64,000 nt of DNA from Pollenia angustigena (lineage: Eukaryota > Arthropoda > Insecta > Diptera > Polleniidae), in NCBI GenBank assembly GCA_930367215.1, contig OV884059.1:65257393-65321392 (forward strand), in the 5' to 3' direction. This document shows, piece by piece, positions 12,171-23,796 of this stretch (its first letter is position 1; each line of letters opens with the position of its first letter). The notes beneath the pieces were generated by a model that was not told the origin of the DNA, searched no databases, and worked only from the letters and a program-made list of their open reading frames with translations. The translations under genes and the position numbers were made by a program.

Positions 12171-12684
12171 TCTACATATATATATAAAAATGAAAAATGT
12201 TTGTATGTTTGTTTGTTTGTTGGCTTATAGACTCCTAAACTACTGAACCGATTTTTCTGAAATTTACAGTAACATCACGTGACCCCTTAAAATAAAGTAG
12301 GCTACTTATTTTTTCGATAGGGGCAGGGGAGTTGGTACCCCACATAGGATTCCAATATTAAATATCGCATATCTTAAGAGCCGCTGCACGCATTTTGTTG
12401 ATCTTTCGGTAGTAGGATCTTCTGAGCCCCAAAATAAAATAGTAGCGGGGGAAGTGGTACCCACCATAGGACGCCAATGTTTAATATCGTATATCTTAAG
12501 AACTGTTATAGTGAGAATGTTCAAACTTTGCAGAAGTCACTCTTATGGTATACCACACCTTTAAAAATAAAAAAAAAGCGGGTAGGCGCAGGGGGCAATA
12601 CCTCCCATAGGATGCATATATCAAATATCTCTCAACTGAAGAAGTGGTAAAAGCAGTGTAGCGAAGCGCACCGGGTTAAGCTAG
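12171..12684 (+). mobile_element. Non-autonomous Helitron
   Basis: The 5' end TCTACATATATATATAAAAA and the 3' end GAAGCGCACCGGGTTAAGCTAG obey the Helitron rules: a TC start, a CTAG (CTRR) end, and insertion between A (12170) and T (12685) without target duplication. The 5' TATATATAAAAATG followed by TGTTTGTTTGTTGGC is typical of insect Helitrons I know. No Rep/helicase gene is present. A clear 3' hairpin is not obvious. Confidence 0.72.
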
Positions 12685-12685
12685 T

Positions 12686-13747
12686 CTTTCATAAATGCAA
12701 TATGTGAGCTCTTTTAAATTCCCAATAAAACCTGTCAAGCAATTTACTTTTAATTTGTTGTTTTAAATTAATCAGTCTGAGTAATTAAATTTGGATACAT
12801 ATTTGAACAGTAAAAATATTCAAATAACCAGTGCACAATTAAACCGAATACTGTTTAGCGTATGGAACGGTACATTCCATATCCACTTTTTATTGTTTGT
12901 GTACTAGTACCTACACAAAACACCGTTCCTAACTATTTCCACGACAATAACAAACATTATTTAGTGTTAAAAAGCAAGAATAGTCTATGTTTTTGTTTGC
13001 TTTTTGTTGTATGTACATATGTACTGTACTAAACCGAGTCAACATAGAGATGAACACGTCATTGCGTTCTGCTTTTCGTAAAATACAACAACTTCGTTGG
13101 GTTCGGTTTAGCACATTTATGTTCGTTTGTTGCAGTTGCGCTCAGCGCCCTTTTAGTTGGTAAAAACTATGGTGAAATAATAAAGGTGGCAGCACTACGC
13201 CAGATGACGATTTTTTGCTGTTGCATTGTTTGTCTAGTCTTGTGTCAAAGTTTTGTTTATGTTTACAAAAAGTCCACGTTTTGTGCTGTGATAATTGTAT
13301 TTTATTTAAGTTTTTGATAATTTTAAATTAAAATAAATAAAATATTGACCATAATTATATAAAATATGGCTAAAAATTTATTTATTTCATCACGTTCAGC
13401 GGCACGCTTTGATTTTTGTTTAAAGTATTTTTGACGTTAACGGTGATATAATTTTCATTTTTGTTGTAATGTTGTATTTGTTGCCGTAACGATGCCACCT
13501 GCTTACTCCACCATGATAAAGACAACAACATTTAAAAAAAAAAAAAACAAAATACACGTAAGCCACGATTTACGGGGTACTTCGCGCGACTTCGATTCAA
13601 CACAAAACAATAATAATAACAATTTTTTTTTAATTTCGCGTTCTTTTTTGTTTAAGAAATATAAATGGTCATACATAAAAAAAGGTCGTTGTTGAAATCC
13701 CTGTCACCCTTAATAAATAGAGCACTTAAAGTTTTATTTTTGCCGCC
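12686..13747. other. Non-coding stretch
   Basis: No gene or repeat that I can support. It is AT-rich with short A and T runs. Confidence 0.35.
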
Positions 13748-13750
13748 TAA

Positions 13751-14530
13751 GGCCGAGGCCACGCAATGAGCGGCTAAGCGTCAAGCGGCTGAGCGATGAG
13801 CGTCAAACCGTCAAGTTTGAGCGGCAAGTGGCTTATTACTGAGCGGTTAGTTGTTAAAATGCCATTGTAAATAGTGGCTTGTTCAATGTTATTACGCGAA
13901 AATCGTATTCATAAAAATTTTATGCGTTTTTTAAGAAAAAGAAATTGCAGCCTGTTCGTCGATTTCGAGCGAAGACTTCGTTCGCTTAACTTACATTTAA
14001 AACAAAAACAAATTATAAACAAGTAAGAAAGTATAGTCGGTCAAGCCCGGCCATATGGCACCCTACAACACAGTATTAATAAACACATCATGCTAATGTG
14101 TCCATATTTATCAAGCAAGTGGAATTAAACCATTTATATACAAATCTACCCAATACAATACTGCCGTATGTCTGTGAAATGCTTTGATTTGCTGTTGCTA
14201 AAAGTAAACACCAAATTGACAAAATAAAAAAATAATTTCTCGGTCATATTTTTATTTTTAAAATTTGATAATCTGTCTTGCCATAATTCGGTCGGCTTTG
14301 TACGGATAAAATCATAAGCTCCGTATTAACTTTTGCCATGTTTATTTTTTGACGCTCAGAAAACAACTAAAAATTAGAACAAGTTGTATTCCTGAGCGAC
14401 GCCGCTTAGCCGCTCAAAAATTTCGCTCGCATGCCGCTCATTTCGTGGCCACTTCAATAGTATTTCATATGTTTTAATTTTTTGACGCTCATTGCTCAGC
14501 CGCTTAGCCGCTCATTGCGTGGCCTCGGCC
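13751..14530. mobile_element. Harbinger-like MITE with TAA duplications
   Basis: Near-identical inverted ends begin GGCCGAGGCCACGCAATGAG and continue with GCGGCTAAGCG. TAA flanks both sides (13748-13750 and 14531-14533), the 3-bp duplication usual for PIF/Harbinger elements. The subterminal regions repeat GAGCGGC/GCCGCTC units. At 780 bp there is no transposase. From about 14018 an older repeat fragment, starting near AACAAGTAAGAAAG, seems to be nested inside. Confidence 0.85.
14018..14080 (-). repeat. Fragment of an 'ACTTGTTT'-ended dispersed repeat
   Basis: AAACAAGTAAGAAAGTATAG followed by TCGGTCAAGCCCGGCC is the reverse of the end seen near 44290-44321 (GGTCGGGCCTGACCGAC, then TTTCTTACTTGTTT). 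It lies within the Harbinger-like MITE. Only one end is recognisable. Confidence 0.5.
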
Positions 14531-14533
14531 TAA

Positions 14534-17290
14534 TACAACAATTCAGGGCATTAATTCAACGTTTAAATCATAGATAAAATTAAAGACAATCGAAATCTAT
14601 GCCTAAGTATCGGCGTAATGAAAGTATTTTTAATTTAAGATTTCATTAACATTACATATGTATTTAAAAAAGTTTACACTAAATGGTGGCGGAAAGATCC
14701 TTTAGCCGGAAGTGATTGGTAAAACAATATGCCATCGGAAATTTGTGAATGATTAGAAGTTTTTGGATCTGTTTTAATATTAATATTTAATAAAAATATA
14801 ACATGAAATCGTAATTTTTACAACATGAATTGGGCAATTACAAACATATACATGTGTATGTACAAACATCCTCTAATATTTGAAAATCCTTACCTTTATT
14901 TTACGCGAATTCGAATTACACGTTCTTCAATCAGTCCCCATAGACCGCAAGAAATCCCAACGATTTTGAAACAAAGGTGAAAAAATGAACTGCTTCGGGT
15001 ACAGACTCAGCTGAACGAGTTCATACTAACTTTAAAGACTGGTTAGTGCAAGGCACTACCTGACATATTAATTGCATTATCATAAGATTGCCCACGGCAG
15101 TTCATAATGGTTAAACCATTTTTTTAAGACTTCATTCATCTTTGACCTTGTGACCAGATAAAAAGTTAAGGTACGCAGATATTTTAAGAATGTTCTTTTT
15201 TCCTTTATTAAATCTGTAGTCAGCATGTATAACCATCTAAACGGTCTAAATCGACTGGCTTACTTAATACAACTTAACCAAATCAATTAATGAATCGCCG
15301 TTACATTCGTTTATCCTTTAGTGTATATGCAACCTTAGGACTAGGCGTAGATCCACCTCTCGATACCACAGGAGCTTTACTAAGCTTTGCGAACTAATGG
15401 AGAACTAGTTTAACCATAATAGGATTGTCGCCTGGGTGTAGTTATTACTGTTATTAAAAAACTCGTACACTACTTAATTTACAAAATATTGCATTAATGC
15501 TAATGGAAACCAAATGCTGCAAATAATAACACTAGACCAAAAGTTAAAATAAGATTAATTAATTTTATATTTAATTTTGATTTCAATCAACATATTTATT
15601 GCGCTAAGATAATAATCCTGCTTATATTCCTTGAAGAGTACAACCTTCCTATTATTAACTTAAATTACATATATTCCGAACGACCGCATTCGTTTCTTGC
15701 ACTAAAAGGCTTTTTAATTACAAGTTTTTGAACAAACCTTGCATTTGAAGTCAAATTATATTATGTTCCTACATGATCATATTTAGCTTAATGTTATCGT
15801 GACATATAAATTGAAGGAACTATTTTTTTCCTTTTGTCTCGTAAACTTGTTTGCACCTGAATTATAGTTTATTAACTCTGTGGAGATAATTCTCTATTAT
15901 TTTTCGCATTCACCTTAAATACTTTGTTTTTATCGTTGATGTTTAAACACCCCTCTTCTTTCTTAATCCCCCTTATGTTTTCTTATATACATATTTTTTT
16001 TTTATTTTAATTTTTCATTATTTCAAATGACCTCATTCGATATTAAATACACTTTACAAATTGTGATCAATCAGGAAACATTCGTGCGAAGGATAAAAAA
16101 ACAAAAAAATTATAAATGATGTGATGTTTGTGGACAGACACTTTAATAGAATACACAGGCGAACGACGAACATTCATCCATTTATTTACTCATTCCACTC
16201 GTCAGATTTATAAATTTATACACACTTTTATATAAATCATTCTTTTTTTAAAAAATTATAAATGAAAAGTGATTCTGAGCGAAAATTTTCGTAAACTAAA
16301 CGTTGATGCTAGTTTTATTGTGGATCCACATACCCGGGTATCTGGGGTGGGTGTGTGACAATTTAAGTGACAATAGTGTCTGACATTACTGACGATTTTC
16401 TTGATTTTAACTTATGTATATTGCTCTTGTTTAGTAAAATTTTCTTAAAAAAAAAGGAACATTTTGCTTAAACCAAGCCACACATTCATTAGGAATAAGT
16501 AGTTTTTGGCTTTGACGCGGATTCATGCAACGTTTTCTTGGTTCAAGCCATATTTAGTAAATAATTCTTTCCGTGCATGTATGTATATTTGAGTATTTTG
16601 ATGTTTTAGTGTGAAATTTTACCAGATTCCTTAAGTGAATTCGCCAGACCTCATTATTTATTTTTGTGGCTTCATTGTCCCTTCAAAGCATTAAAATTTC
16701 AATGGAAAATATCAAAATAATTTTTAAAAAAATTTTGTCAAAACTGGCTCTTTTTTTAAAATATTTAAAACGAAGGTCTTTTTGCATTGGAATACATTTA
16801 TTCATTTGCTTGAAATAATTGTTAATTTTAGTATTAATTTTAACAGAAGGCTTTGAATTTAAAGTAATATTTTAATGTGATAACAATGTTCTTTTTTCCT
16901 AATATACATAGAAATGGGTCTAGTAAATAATTTTTGTAAACAGAACGCGTTTATTGATAACAAAGCAATTTGTACAACATTTAAATACTTTTACTTTTGT
17001 ACTGTGGCTCCCTTTTTGACAGAGGCTGTATATTTGTATATAAATAATTTTCATATTTGAATACGAAAATTTAATATTTGATAAAAAAAATGTTTGATTT
17101 TTCTTCGATTCATATACGGTTTATTCTGAGATTACGGGCTAAACTGCTATATTTGTATTTAAAAGGAAAACAAAGAAATATATTCCACTTTTTATTTACT
17201 TCATTGTAACGTTTTATAGGTTTTTTACTGTCTCTGAAATTATTTTTCCTAAAAAATTTTTTTTTTTTCAAAAAATTGCCTGCTAAAGGG
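14534..17290. other. Long non-coding stretch
   Basis: About 2.7 kb with no open frame of note, no inverted-repeat element that I can close, and no RNA gene signature. It may be unique host intergenic or intronic DNA. Confidence 0.4.
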
Positions 17291-17296
17291 CTAAAA

Positions 17297-17862
17297 AGTC
17301 ATTACCCTGGCTGTCCCTAAGAATACTTTTCTTTAAAATGTCTTAATTTTTACCAAAATAGGTTATAATATTTTAATAAGATGATTATATAATAAAAAAA
17401 TAATATTAAAGGATCTCTTTTTTCTTGTAATATATATTATATTTTATCTATTAATATTTTTATGAATGATAATATTTTGTCCCTCAAGTATCACGTCATT
17501 CCCCTGTAAAATCATAAATTTGTTGAAACTTTACTTTCCGAAACATTGGTGATTTGCAATAATTTAAATTTGAAAGAAATTATGTAATGTATACATACAT
17601 GTTGCAGCATTTTGACAAACAACATTAATAAAGAGAGGACAGTGCCAATTTGCCTTTCGTAACGAGCACTCACACTTACGTTGGTCATTCCCCTGCAATG
17701 TTTAAACAACAAAATTCTGAATATTTTATTATATTTTATGCTTTTTTAAGTTCATTTTAAATATGAGCTTCCAAGTCAGGCAAATTTATTTAGAGGTTAG
17801 AACTTCAATTATCACCAAAGAATTTCTTTTAGATATTCGTCATTCCTCTGCCATCATTCCCC
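17297..17862. repeat. Array of CATTCCCCTG-type motifs, end of a neighbouring transposon copy
   Basis: The motif occurs near 17299 (CATTACCCTG), 17494, 17687, 17838 (CATTCCTCTG) and 17853, all in one orientation. It appears inverted (AGGGGAATGA) at 17880 and 17897, just beyond. The same motif marks the far end of the adjacent transposon near 24475-24505. The simplest reading is the right end of a second, oppositely arranged copy or of an end-duplicated element, with the motif serving as a transposase site. Confidence 0.5.
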
Positions 17863-17975
17863 TGTCAAAAATATGCATAGGGGAATGATGAATAACAGGG
17901 GAATGATAATAAGGAGATAAGAAGATATTAAAGTATCTTAAAAAAGAGAAAAAGTTAGTAAAACCTATTTCTGAA

Positions 17976-18400
17976 ATGACATCACGAGAAAAACGTGCCA
18001 AGCGAAAGTCTTGGAAAATAGTTCAACAACAAAAGCGACGAATATACATTTTTTAAATGACGGTCCAGCGACACAGTTCAGAAACAAAACTATGTTTTAT
18101 TTTCTTGTCAACGAATTCCACAAGTTATATCCTAAAATTAAAAATGTAACATGGAACTACAGTGTATCTGGTCACGGAAAATGTTCTCCCGATGGCATGC
18201 GGAACTGTTAAACCAACCGCGGATCGTCTTGTTGCACAAGGTACCGATTTCATAAATTTATATATTTTATTGCAGAATATGGAAAACAATAGATATTGAG
18301 GAAAAGTTTAAGAAAATTGATAACAAACGTATTTTACCATTTCCTGGCACTTTCAAAGTGCATCAAGTATGTGGTAACCAAAAAAAAAAAATTTTCATTT
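17976..18400 (+). pseudogene. Transposase-like gene, 5' and central fragments
   Basis: ATG 17976 opens a basic start, TSREKRAKRKSWKIVQQQKRR, then stops after 26 codons. A shifted frame at once gives FLNDGPATQFRNKTMFYF and then WNYSVSGHGKCSPDG. After a further shift follow KPTADRLVAQG and FPGTFKVHQVCG. I recognise this motif order (basic start, DGPxxQxRNK, GHGKxxPDG, PGTxKxHQ) from multicopy uncharacterised proteins of aphids and Hydra; that is memory, not a search. The spacing from start to the DGP motif is far too short, implying an internal deletion. The gene is interrupted by the Jockey insertion and resumes at 23797. Confidence 0.5.
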
Positions 18401-18525
18401 TGCGAAGCACACAATGATGCGCTGCGCAATAAGATATACAGACATGTAGTAAAGTATGTGATGGAAGTATTAACCAGTTTTATAAAAGAAAACCTAACAT
18501 TTCAAGTGCCACGGCATTCCCTTCC

Positions 18526-18716
18526 TACGAAGCAGGTTTGTAAGGGAGAATACTAAAAAGTAACTGTACGTTCACCAGTTTTTTATGCGTTGAATAAAGC
18601 GCTTTTTGCTTCAAAAACTTATTGCTTCAAAGTGGGAACTTACCATATAAAACGCATGCCTTCCGAGATGGTAAGCGAAACTCTTACATTTCTCCCTTAC
18701 AAACCTGTTTCGTTTG
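18526..18716. repeat. Small palindromic element (GCAGGTTTGTAAGGGAGAA arms)
   Basis: GCAGGTTTGTAAGGGAGAA at about 18531-18549 is inverted as TTTCTCCCTTACAAACCTGT near 18690-18710. A related segment with GATTTGTAAGGGAGTA and the following CTCCATTTTTTATTGGG lies at 59200-59275. It sits inside the unclassified transposon, just before the Jockey insertion site. No coding capacity. Confidence 0.5.
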
Positions 18717-18867
18717 AAGCTCAATTTTTTATTGGGAATCATCTGTCTTGACGAGTACGGACGTGTATCAGTGAGTAAGAAAAATAAAAAAATTCGAAGT
18801 GAAAAAAAAAATATTTGTAATAGCTGAAAAAAAGAACAGTAACTAAGGTGCACGAAGAGATTTGTGA

Positions 18868-20888
18868 ATGAGCCTCACAAATACTCCCAATAAGGAGAGT
18901 AGGCCCAGCACAAATAGCAGAAATGCGTATATTCCCAGCAAAAACTTTACTTACCTGGTAAGTTAGCAAATAATGTTGGAGAAAATAAACACTATTTATT
19001 TTTCGGCTGAATAACTACTTATTTTTGTTCGAGGTGTCCAAAGAATTCAGTACTTACAAAATACACTTACTAGAAGTCAAATAATACCTAGTTATTATTT
19101 AACTACTAGTAAGTTGAAATGTAAGTACTTACAATAAACTTACCAGAAGCCAAAAAATCACTAGTTAATAGACCTAATAAGTAGTTATTGACTACGTTAC
19201 CAGTAAACAAATATTCAGTAGTGAAAATAACAGAAGTAATAAGTAGTTGCTGAGGCCATTACTAGTAAGTACTTATTGAAGTTTTCAGAATAATGACAAT
19301 TGTAATGACAACTACTTACCAGGTAATGTATGAAATAACTACCACCTATTACTAATAATCAAAAAGTTTTTCCTGGGTTGTGGTAAGCTCCCCGAGCGTG
19401 AGCAATGAAAACATTCGATACCCAGAATTAAATAAAAATTATTTAAGTGCAAAAATTGCCAGCGCAACTGGTTTTCCATACAGCAATTTAAGTGCAAGTG
19501 TGCCCAACCTGAGCAAGTGTGTTGATCCGACCGTAAATGTGGTTCAAAGTGTGAAGTCGTCTGACCAGAGGTATAATAACGAAAAACCTGGAACATCACG
19601 ATTAGCATTAATAAATACAGGAGTTGTGCCAAAAAGTACTAAAGTGCAAACAGGCATGGACAGATATATTACAATAACTAAGAGAAAGGCTAGCCCTAGG
19701 TCCACCCAACAGGAACGCATGGCCAAACAATACAAAGGCTCTAACGTAGTCTCTTTGCCAACAAATGGTAACAGATTCTCTGTACTATCCATACCTGACG
19801 ATGAAGAAGCAGAATCAGCACATGGAACAGCCACTAAAGAAGTTAAACCGCCCTCTATCTATCTGCGGGAGCAAACATCAAATAGCATAGTCAACATGTT
19901 GATTCAACTGGTAGGTAGGAATAATTTCTACGTCGTTTCTATACGACGCAGGCAAATTCAAGAAACCAAAATTCAAGCCAGTACAGAAACGAACTTTCGT
20001 ATTATATCAAGACACCTGGACGCAGAAAATAAAAGTTACTATACATATCAATTAAAAAGTGCCAAGGGATTGATTATTGTCATAAAAGGCATAGATAGTT
20101 CTGTTCCTACAGAGGAAATAAAATCTGCCATAGAGCTAGAGGGGTATGAGGTAAAATCTGTTCATAACATTTTGAACAGGAATAAAGTTCCTCAACCAAT
20201 GCACCGCGTTGAAATATCGTTTGATTCATCGGTTCTCAAAACCAAAAATTCAGTTCATCCCATATACAACTTGCGCTACCTACTCAACAGAAGAATAACT
20301 GTTGAGGAGCCATTAAAACGAAAGGGTCCCTCCCAATGCACAAACTGTCAGGAATATGGGCATACAAAATCATATTGTAAATTGCCTCACGTATGTGTGG
20401 TTTGTGGCGACGCTCATAAAACCGCCGAATGTAATCGTTCTAAAGCTGACCCGAATGTTAAGAAATGCAGCAACTGTGGCGAAAATCACACGGCAAACTA
20501 TAGGGGTTGTAGAGTCTTCTTGCATTTAAAAAAACCTGCTTTAGTTCAAAAATATACTCACTCCCAATATGGTCCGTCACATGCGCCCAGCCAAGCCGCT
20601 GGCTCTATTGCTAGTACTTCACAAACAAACAATCAAAACCAATCATATGCCCAAGTCTTAAAAGGAAACCCTAATGCGAAAAATCCCCCGAGTACTTCTA
20701 ACGCAAAGCAACCTCCAAACGCTAATGTTCCTAGGGAAGGTCTACAAATGCCTTCTGGAAATATGCCTACCTCAATTGAAAATTTAATTCAAACTATGAA
20801 TAACTTCATGGTCACTATGCAGAACATGTTTCAGGAAATTATGCGAAACCAGAACATGCTCCTGCAAGTTCTACTCAACAAAAAATGA
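18868..20888 (+). pseudogene. Jockey ORF1, gag-like zinc-knuckle protein (split by a MITE)
   Basis: This is the RNA-binding protein of the retrotransposon particle. The start ATG at 18868 gives MSLTNTPNKESRPSTNSR; after 22 codons the frame is cut by the MITE at 18934-19377 and resumes at 19380 in the same register once the MITE and a 2-bp TT repeat are discounted. The remaining ~500 residues include a region typical of zinc-knuckle-associated domains and three CCHC-like knuckles: CTNCQEYGHTKSYC, CVVCGDAHKTAEC and CSNCGENHTANYRGC. A Pro/Asn/Gln-rich linker and a Met-rich end follow. The TGA overlaps the ORF2 ATG by four bases (ATGA at 20885). Apart from the insertion I see no lesion. Confidence 0.85.
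18934..19377. mobile_element. MITE inside Jockey ORF1 (CCCAGSAAAAACTTT ends)
   Basis: The ends are CCCAGCAAAAACTTT and, inverted, CCCAGGAAAAACTTT. CCTGGTAAGT lies further in at both ends, and the interior is full of TAAGTAGTTA and ACTAGTAAGTACTTA units. It lies between codons 22 and 23 of ORF1. The only target duplication consistent with the restored frame is TT (18932-18933 and 19378-19379). At 444 bp it has no coding capacity. I cannot assign a superfamily; 2-bp duplications are usually TA. Confidence 0.8.
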
Positions 20889-23666
20889 ACCAGTTAAAAA
20901 TATGTTTCTGGAATGCAAACGGGTTATCCCAACATAAACACGAAGTTGCAAACTTTCTTCATAGGCATGAAATAGACGTACTTCTTGTCTCTGAAACACA
21001 CTTTACTCATAAAAACTGCTTTAGGGTAAATGGATACCTTACGTATGACACAAAACATCCCAGCGGACGAGCCTGTGGTGGCACAGCCATAATTGTGCAC
21101 AAACACATCAGACACTTGCCATTGCCAGAGTACGAAGAAGATTGTATCCAGGCCACATCTATAAATCTTACTGATTTCAATCTAACGTTAACATCAGTTT
21201 ATTGTCCCCCGAGGCACAAAATTTTAAACGATAAATTTCTCAACTTCTTCTCCACATTGGGCCAGAAATTCATTGCTGCTGGCGACTTCAGCGCTAAACA
21301 TACATATTGGGGCTCCAGACTTATTAGTCCTAGAGGTAATCAGCTATCTTTCTTTTCTACCCATCTTTCGGATCTGTCTTATGCTTCTGCTGCTTATTTC
21401 ACCTACTTATGCCTTCTTGGCTATCTCTAATTAAGGCGTCACAATGGACCATATTGGTCTCTGGGTGAAGGTGTGAAGGAAACTTCACACCAGCCTTTCT
21501 ACCTACCTACCTACCTACCTAATCAGCTATACAATACCGTAACTGCAAATAATTTTGATGTGGTATCGAGTGGTAAGCCTACCTATTGGCCAACCGACTT
21601 CAATAAGCTACCAGACCTTATTGACTTTGCTGTAATTAAAAACATCAAGCGCGATCAGGTACTAGTTAGTTCCTCCTATGATCTTTCGTCTGATCATTCA
21701 CCTTCAATCCTCATTTTAAAAGGTAACTCTGACGCTGCAGCTGCAAACTTTATTTCCTATCCAAACAGAAACACAAATTGGTTAAAGTATAAAATGTATG
21801 TGAGCTCTCACCTATCACAGTGCATTCCCCTAAAAAATTCATCTGACATCCAAATAGCTGTCGACCGATTTACAGAAGTCTTGGATACTGCAGCAAGAAA
21901 TGCAACCCCAATCAAGCGGACAATTAAACGTGCTCCTTACAATACATCGACGGATATAGAGGCCCTTATCAGAGAAAAAAGGAAGTTAAGAAGACAATGG
22001 CAAAACAGTCGTTCCCCAACCACTAAGGCCCAACTACAATTATGCCTGACCACACTTCGCAACAAATTGAGACAGAACCACGAGTCCGCAATAGAAGGCT
22101 ATCTAAACAGCCTAGACGCCACAAAAAACTCCAATTATAGCTTATGGAAGGCTGTACGGCATATGAAATGCCCTATAACCCAAGAATCTCCATTAAGACT
22201 GGAAAACCGCACTTGGGCCAAAAACACACATGAAAAATTAAACGCTTTCGCGGGCCACCTTGACAAAGTTTTCACGCCACATGATGCACATACTTGTTCC
22301 TGTCGTCCAATCATTCCTGATAAGGTAAACCATCCATTACAATTTAACATAACTCAAGTAAAATCTGCAATAGAAAAAGTGAATATTAGAAAATCTCCCG
22401 GACCTGACCGCATCACAGGGTCAATGATAAGAAACCTACCATCGTCTGCTTCCAGAATCTTGCTGCTCATTTTTAACGCTATATTAAGAGTCGGATACTT
22501 CCCATCCTCATGGAAGAGGTCTATAATTGTGATGATTCCCAAGCCAGGAAAAGATGCTAGCCAGGTTGCGTCGTACAGACCGATAAGCTTATTGTCAATC
22601 CTATCGAAGCTTTTCGAAAAAATATTCGTTTTAAGTATAACTCCTCATCTAAATGAACACGACATCATCCCGGATCACCAGTTCGGAATCAGAGCGAAAC
22701 ATGGTACAATAGAACAAGTGCATAGAATTGTCACCCTTATTAGATCGGCGTTTGAGAAAAAGCAATACTGCTCAGCACTGTTTATAGACATTTCCAAAGC
22801 TTTTGACAAAGTTTGGCATGATGGGCTACTCATCAAAATAACACGAATGCTTCCTCAAAACACTCACAAGCTTCAAGAAAATTACTGCTGGTGTTCCCCA
22901 AGGCAGCATATTAGGACCGCTTCTATATATTATATACACAGCGGATATGCCAACAAACCTGAGCACGCATACCTCTACATTTGCAGACGACACAGCATTT
23001 ATTAGCGTTAACCATGACCCAAAAGTCGCATCGCAAAATCTGCAGTCCCACATCAATGAACTAGAGGCATGGCTAGAAAAATGGAGAATAAAGCTTAACC
23101 CGGCTAAATGTGCTCACTTAACTTTCACGCTCAGAAGACAAACGTGCCCAGCAGTAAAAATAAATAACATCACTGTTCCGGTAGAAAACCATGTAAAGTA
23201 CTTGGGAATTCATATAGATAGACGCTTGACCTGGTCTCGTCATATTGAAGCGAAAATAACGGCTATGAAACTTAAAGCAGCTCAACTACATTGGCTTCTC
23301 GGTGGAAACTCAAACTTGTCTTTAGACAACAAAATTCTGCTATACAAGTCCATCATAAAACCAATATGGACATATGGCATCCAATAATGGGGTACTGCAT
23401 GCGCATCTAACATCCAAAAGCTTCAAAGAAGACAGTCTGGAATATTACGACAAATTGTCTGCGCCCCATGGTATATACGTAATGATATTATCCACAGAGA
23501 TCTCAACGTCCCCACTATCCAGGAGGAAATTAAAAAATATTCAATAAGCTACATCGATAAACTAATGGTCCACCCTAACTACCTCGCTCGGGGTTTGCTT
23601 CAGTTCGAAAGTCACCAGAGGCTAAAAAGAACCGATACTTTGAGCCTAACTAGAAGACAGTCTTAA
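20885..23666 (+). pseudogene. Jockey ORF2: endonuclease and reverse transcriptase (broken)
   Basis: The N-terminus is an AP-type endonuclease (FWNANGLSQH, SETHFT, GDFSAKHTYWGS). It is split at 21348 by a 172-bp insertion with an 11-bp duplication, then resumes with NTVTANNFDVVSS and SSDHSPSIL. The RT has SPGPDRI, YRPISLLSILSKLFEK, ALFIDISKAFDKVWHDGLL, GVPQGSILGPLL and the catalytic FADD. A deletion with frameshift near 22875 removes residues between the DKVWHDG and GVPQG blocks. A single-base-type nonsense TAA at 23385-23387 interrupts IQ*WGTA; the frame then runs on to a natural TAA at 23664-23666. No RNase H follows, as expected for Jockey. It could not be functional as it stands. Confidence 0.87.
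21348..21519 (+). mobile_element. SINE-like insertion in Jockey ORF2
   Basis: A 172-bp insert is flanked by an exact 11-bp duplication TAATCAGCTAT at 21337-21347 and 21520-21530. It ends in tandem CTAC units (about 21498-21519), the tail style of some SINEs and truncated LINEs. A GTGTGAAGGAAACTTCACAC palindrome lies near 21470-21490. No clear pol III A or B box is visible, so a 5'-truncated LINE is equally possible. Insert plus duplication is 183 bp, so the host frame is kept but a TAA at 21428 stops it. Confidence 0.82.
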
Positions 23667-23796
23667 AATTTGAATACAGCAGTTAGTGGTTACACTGGTA
23701 ACAACTAATAAGATTTGAATACATATTGTAAATTTCGATAAGAAAGATTCAATAATAAAAATAAATTAAAAAAAAAAAAAAAAAAAAATCTGTCTC

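Larger units (their letters stand above)
18749..23787 (+). mobile_element. Jockey-clade non-LTR retrotransposon
   Basis: A plus-strand LINE with ORF1 (zinc knuckles) and ORF2 (endonuclease and RT, no RNase H seen) ends in an A-rich tail at about 23752-23788. A probable target duplication ATCTGTCT lies at 18741-18748 and 23788-23795, giving a full-length copy of about 5.0 kb including two later insertions. A GGACGTG motif near 18769, about 20 bp from the 5' end, recalls the internal downstream promoter element of Jockey-like LINEs. It landed inside the coding region of the unclassified transposon: protein motifs of that gene continue immediately 3' of the tail. Confidence 0.85.

Noticed and set aside
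14900..15700. Possible nuclear copy of mitochondrial DNA
   Set aside because: AT-rich, but I could not match any mitochondrial gene or tRNA motif.
18296..18556. 86-codon plus-strand frame MRKSLRKLITNVFYHF...
   Set aside because: It is offset from the transposase-like frame (PGTFKVHQ is in another frame) and contains A-run slippage. Treated as incidental.
19339..19834. Minus-strand frames over Jockey ORF1
   Set aside because: Shadows of ORF1, which has zinc knuckles in the plus-strand frame.
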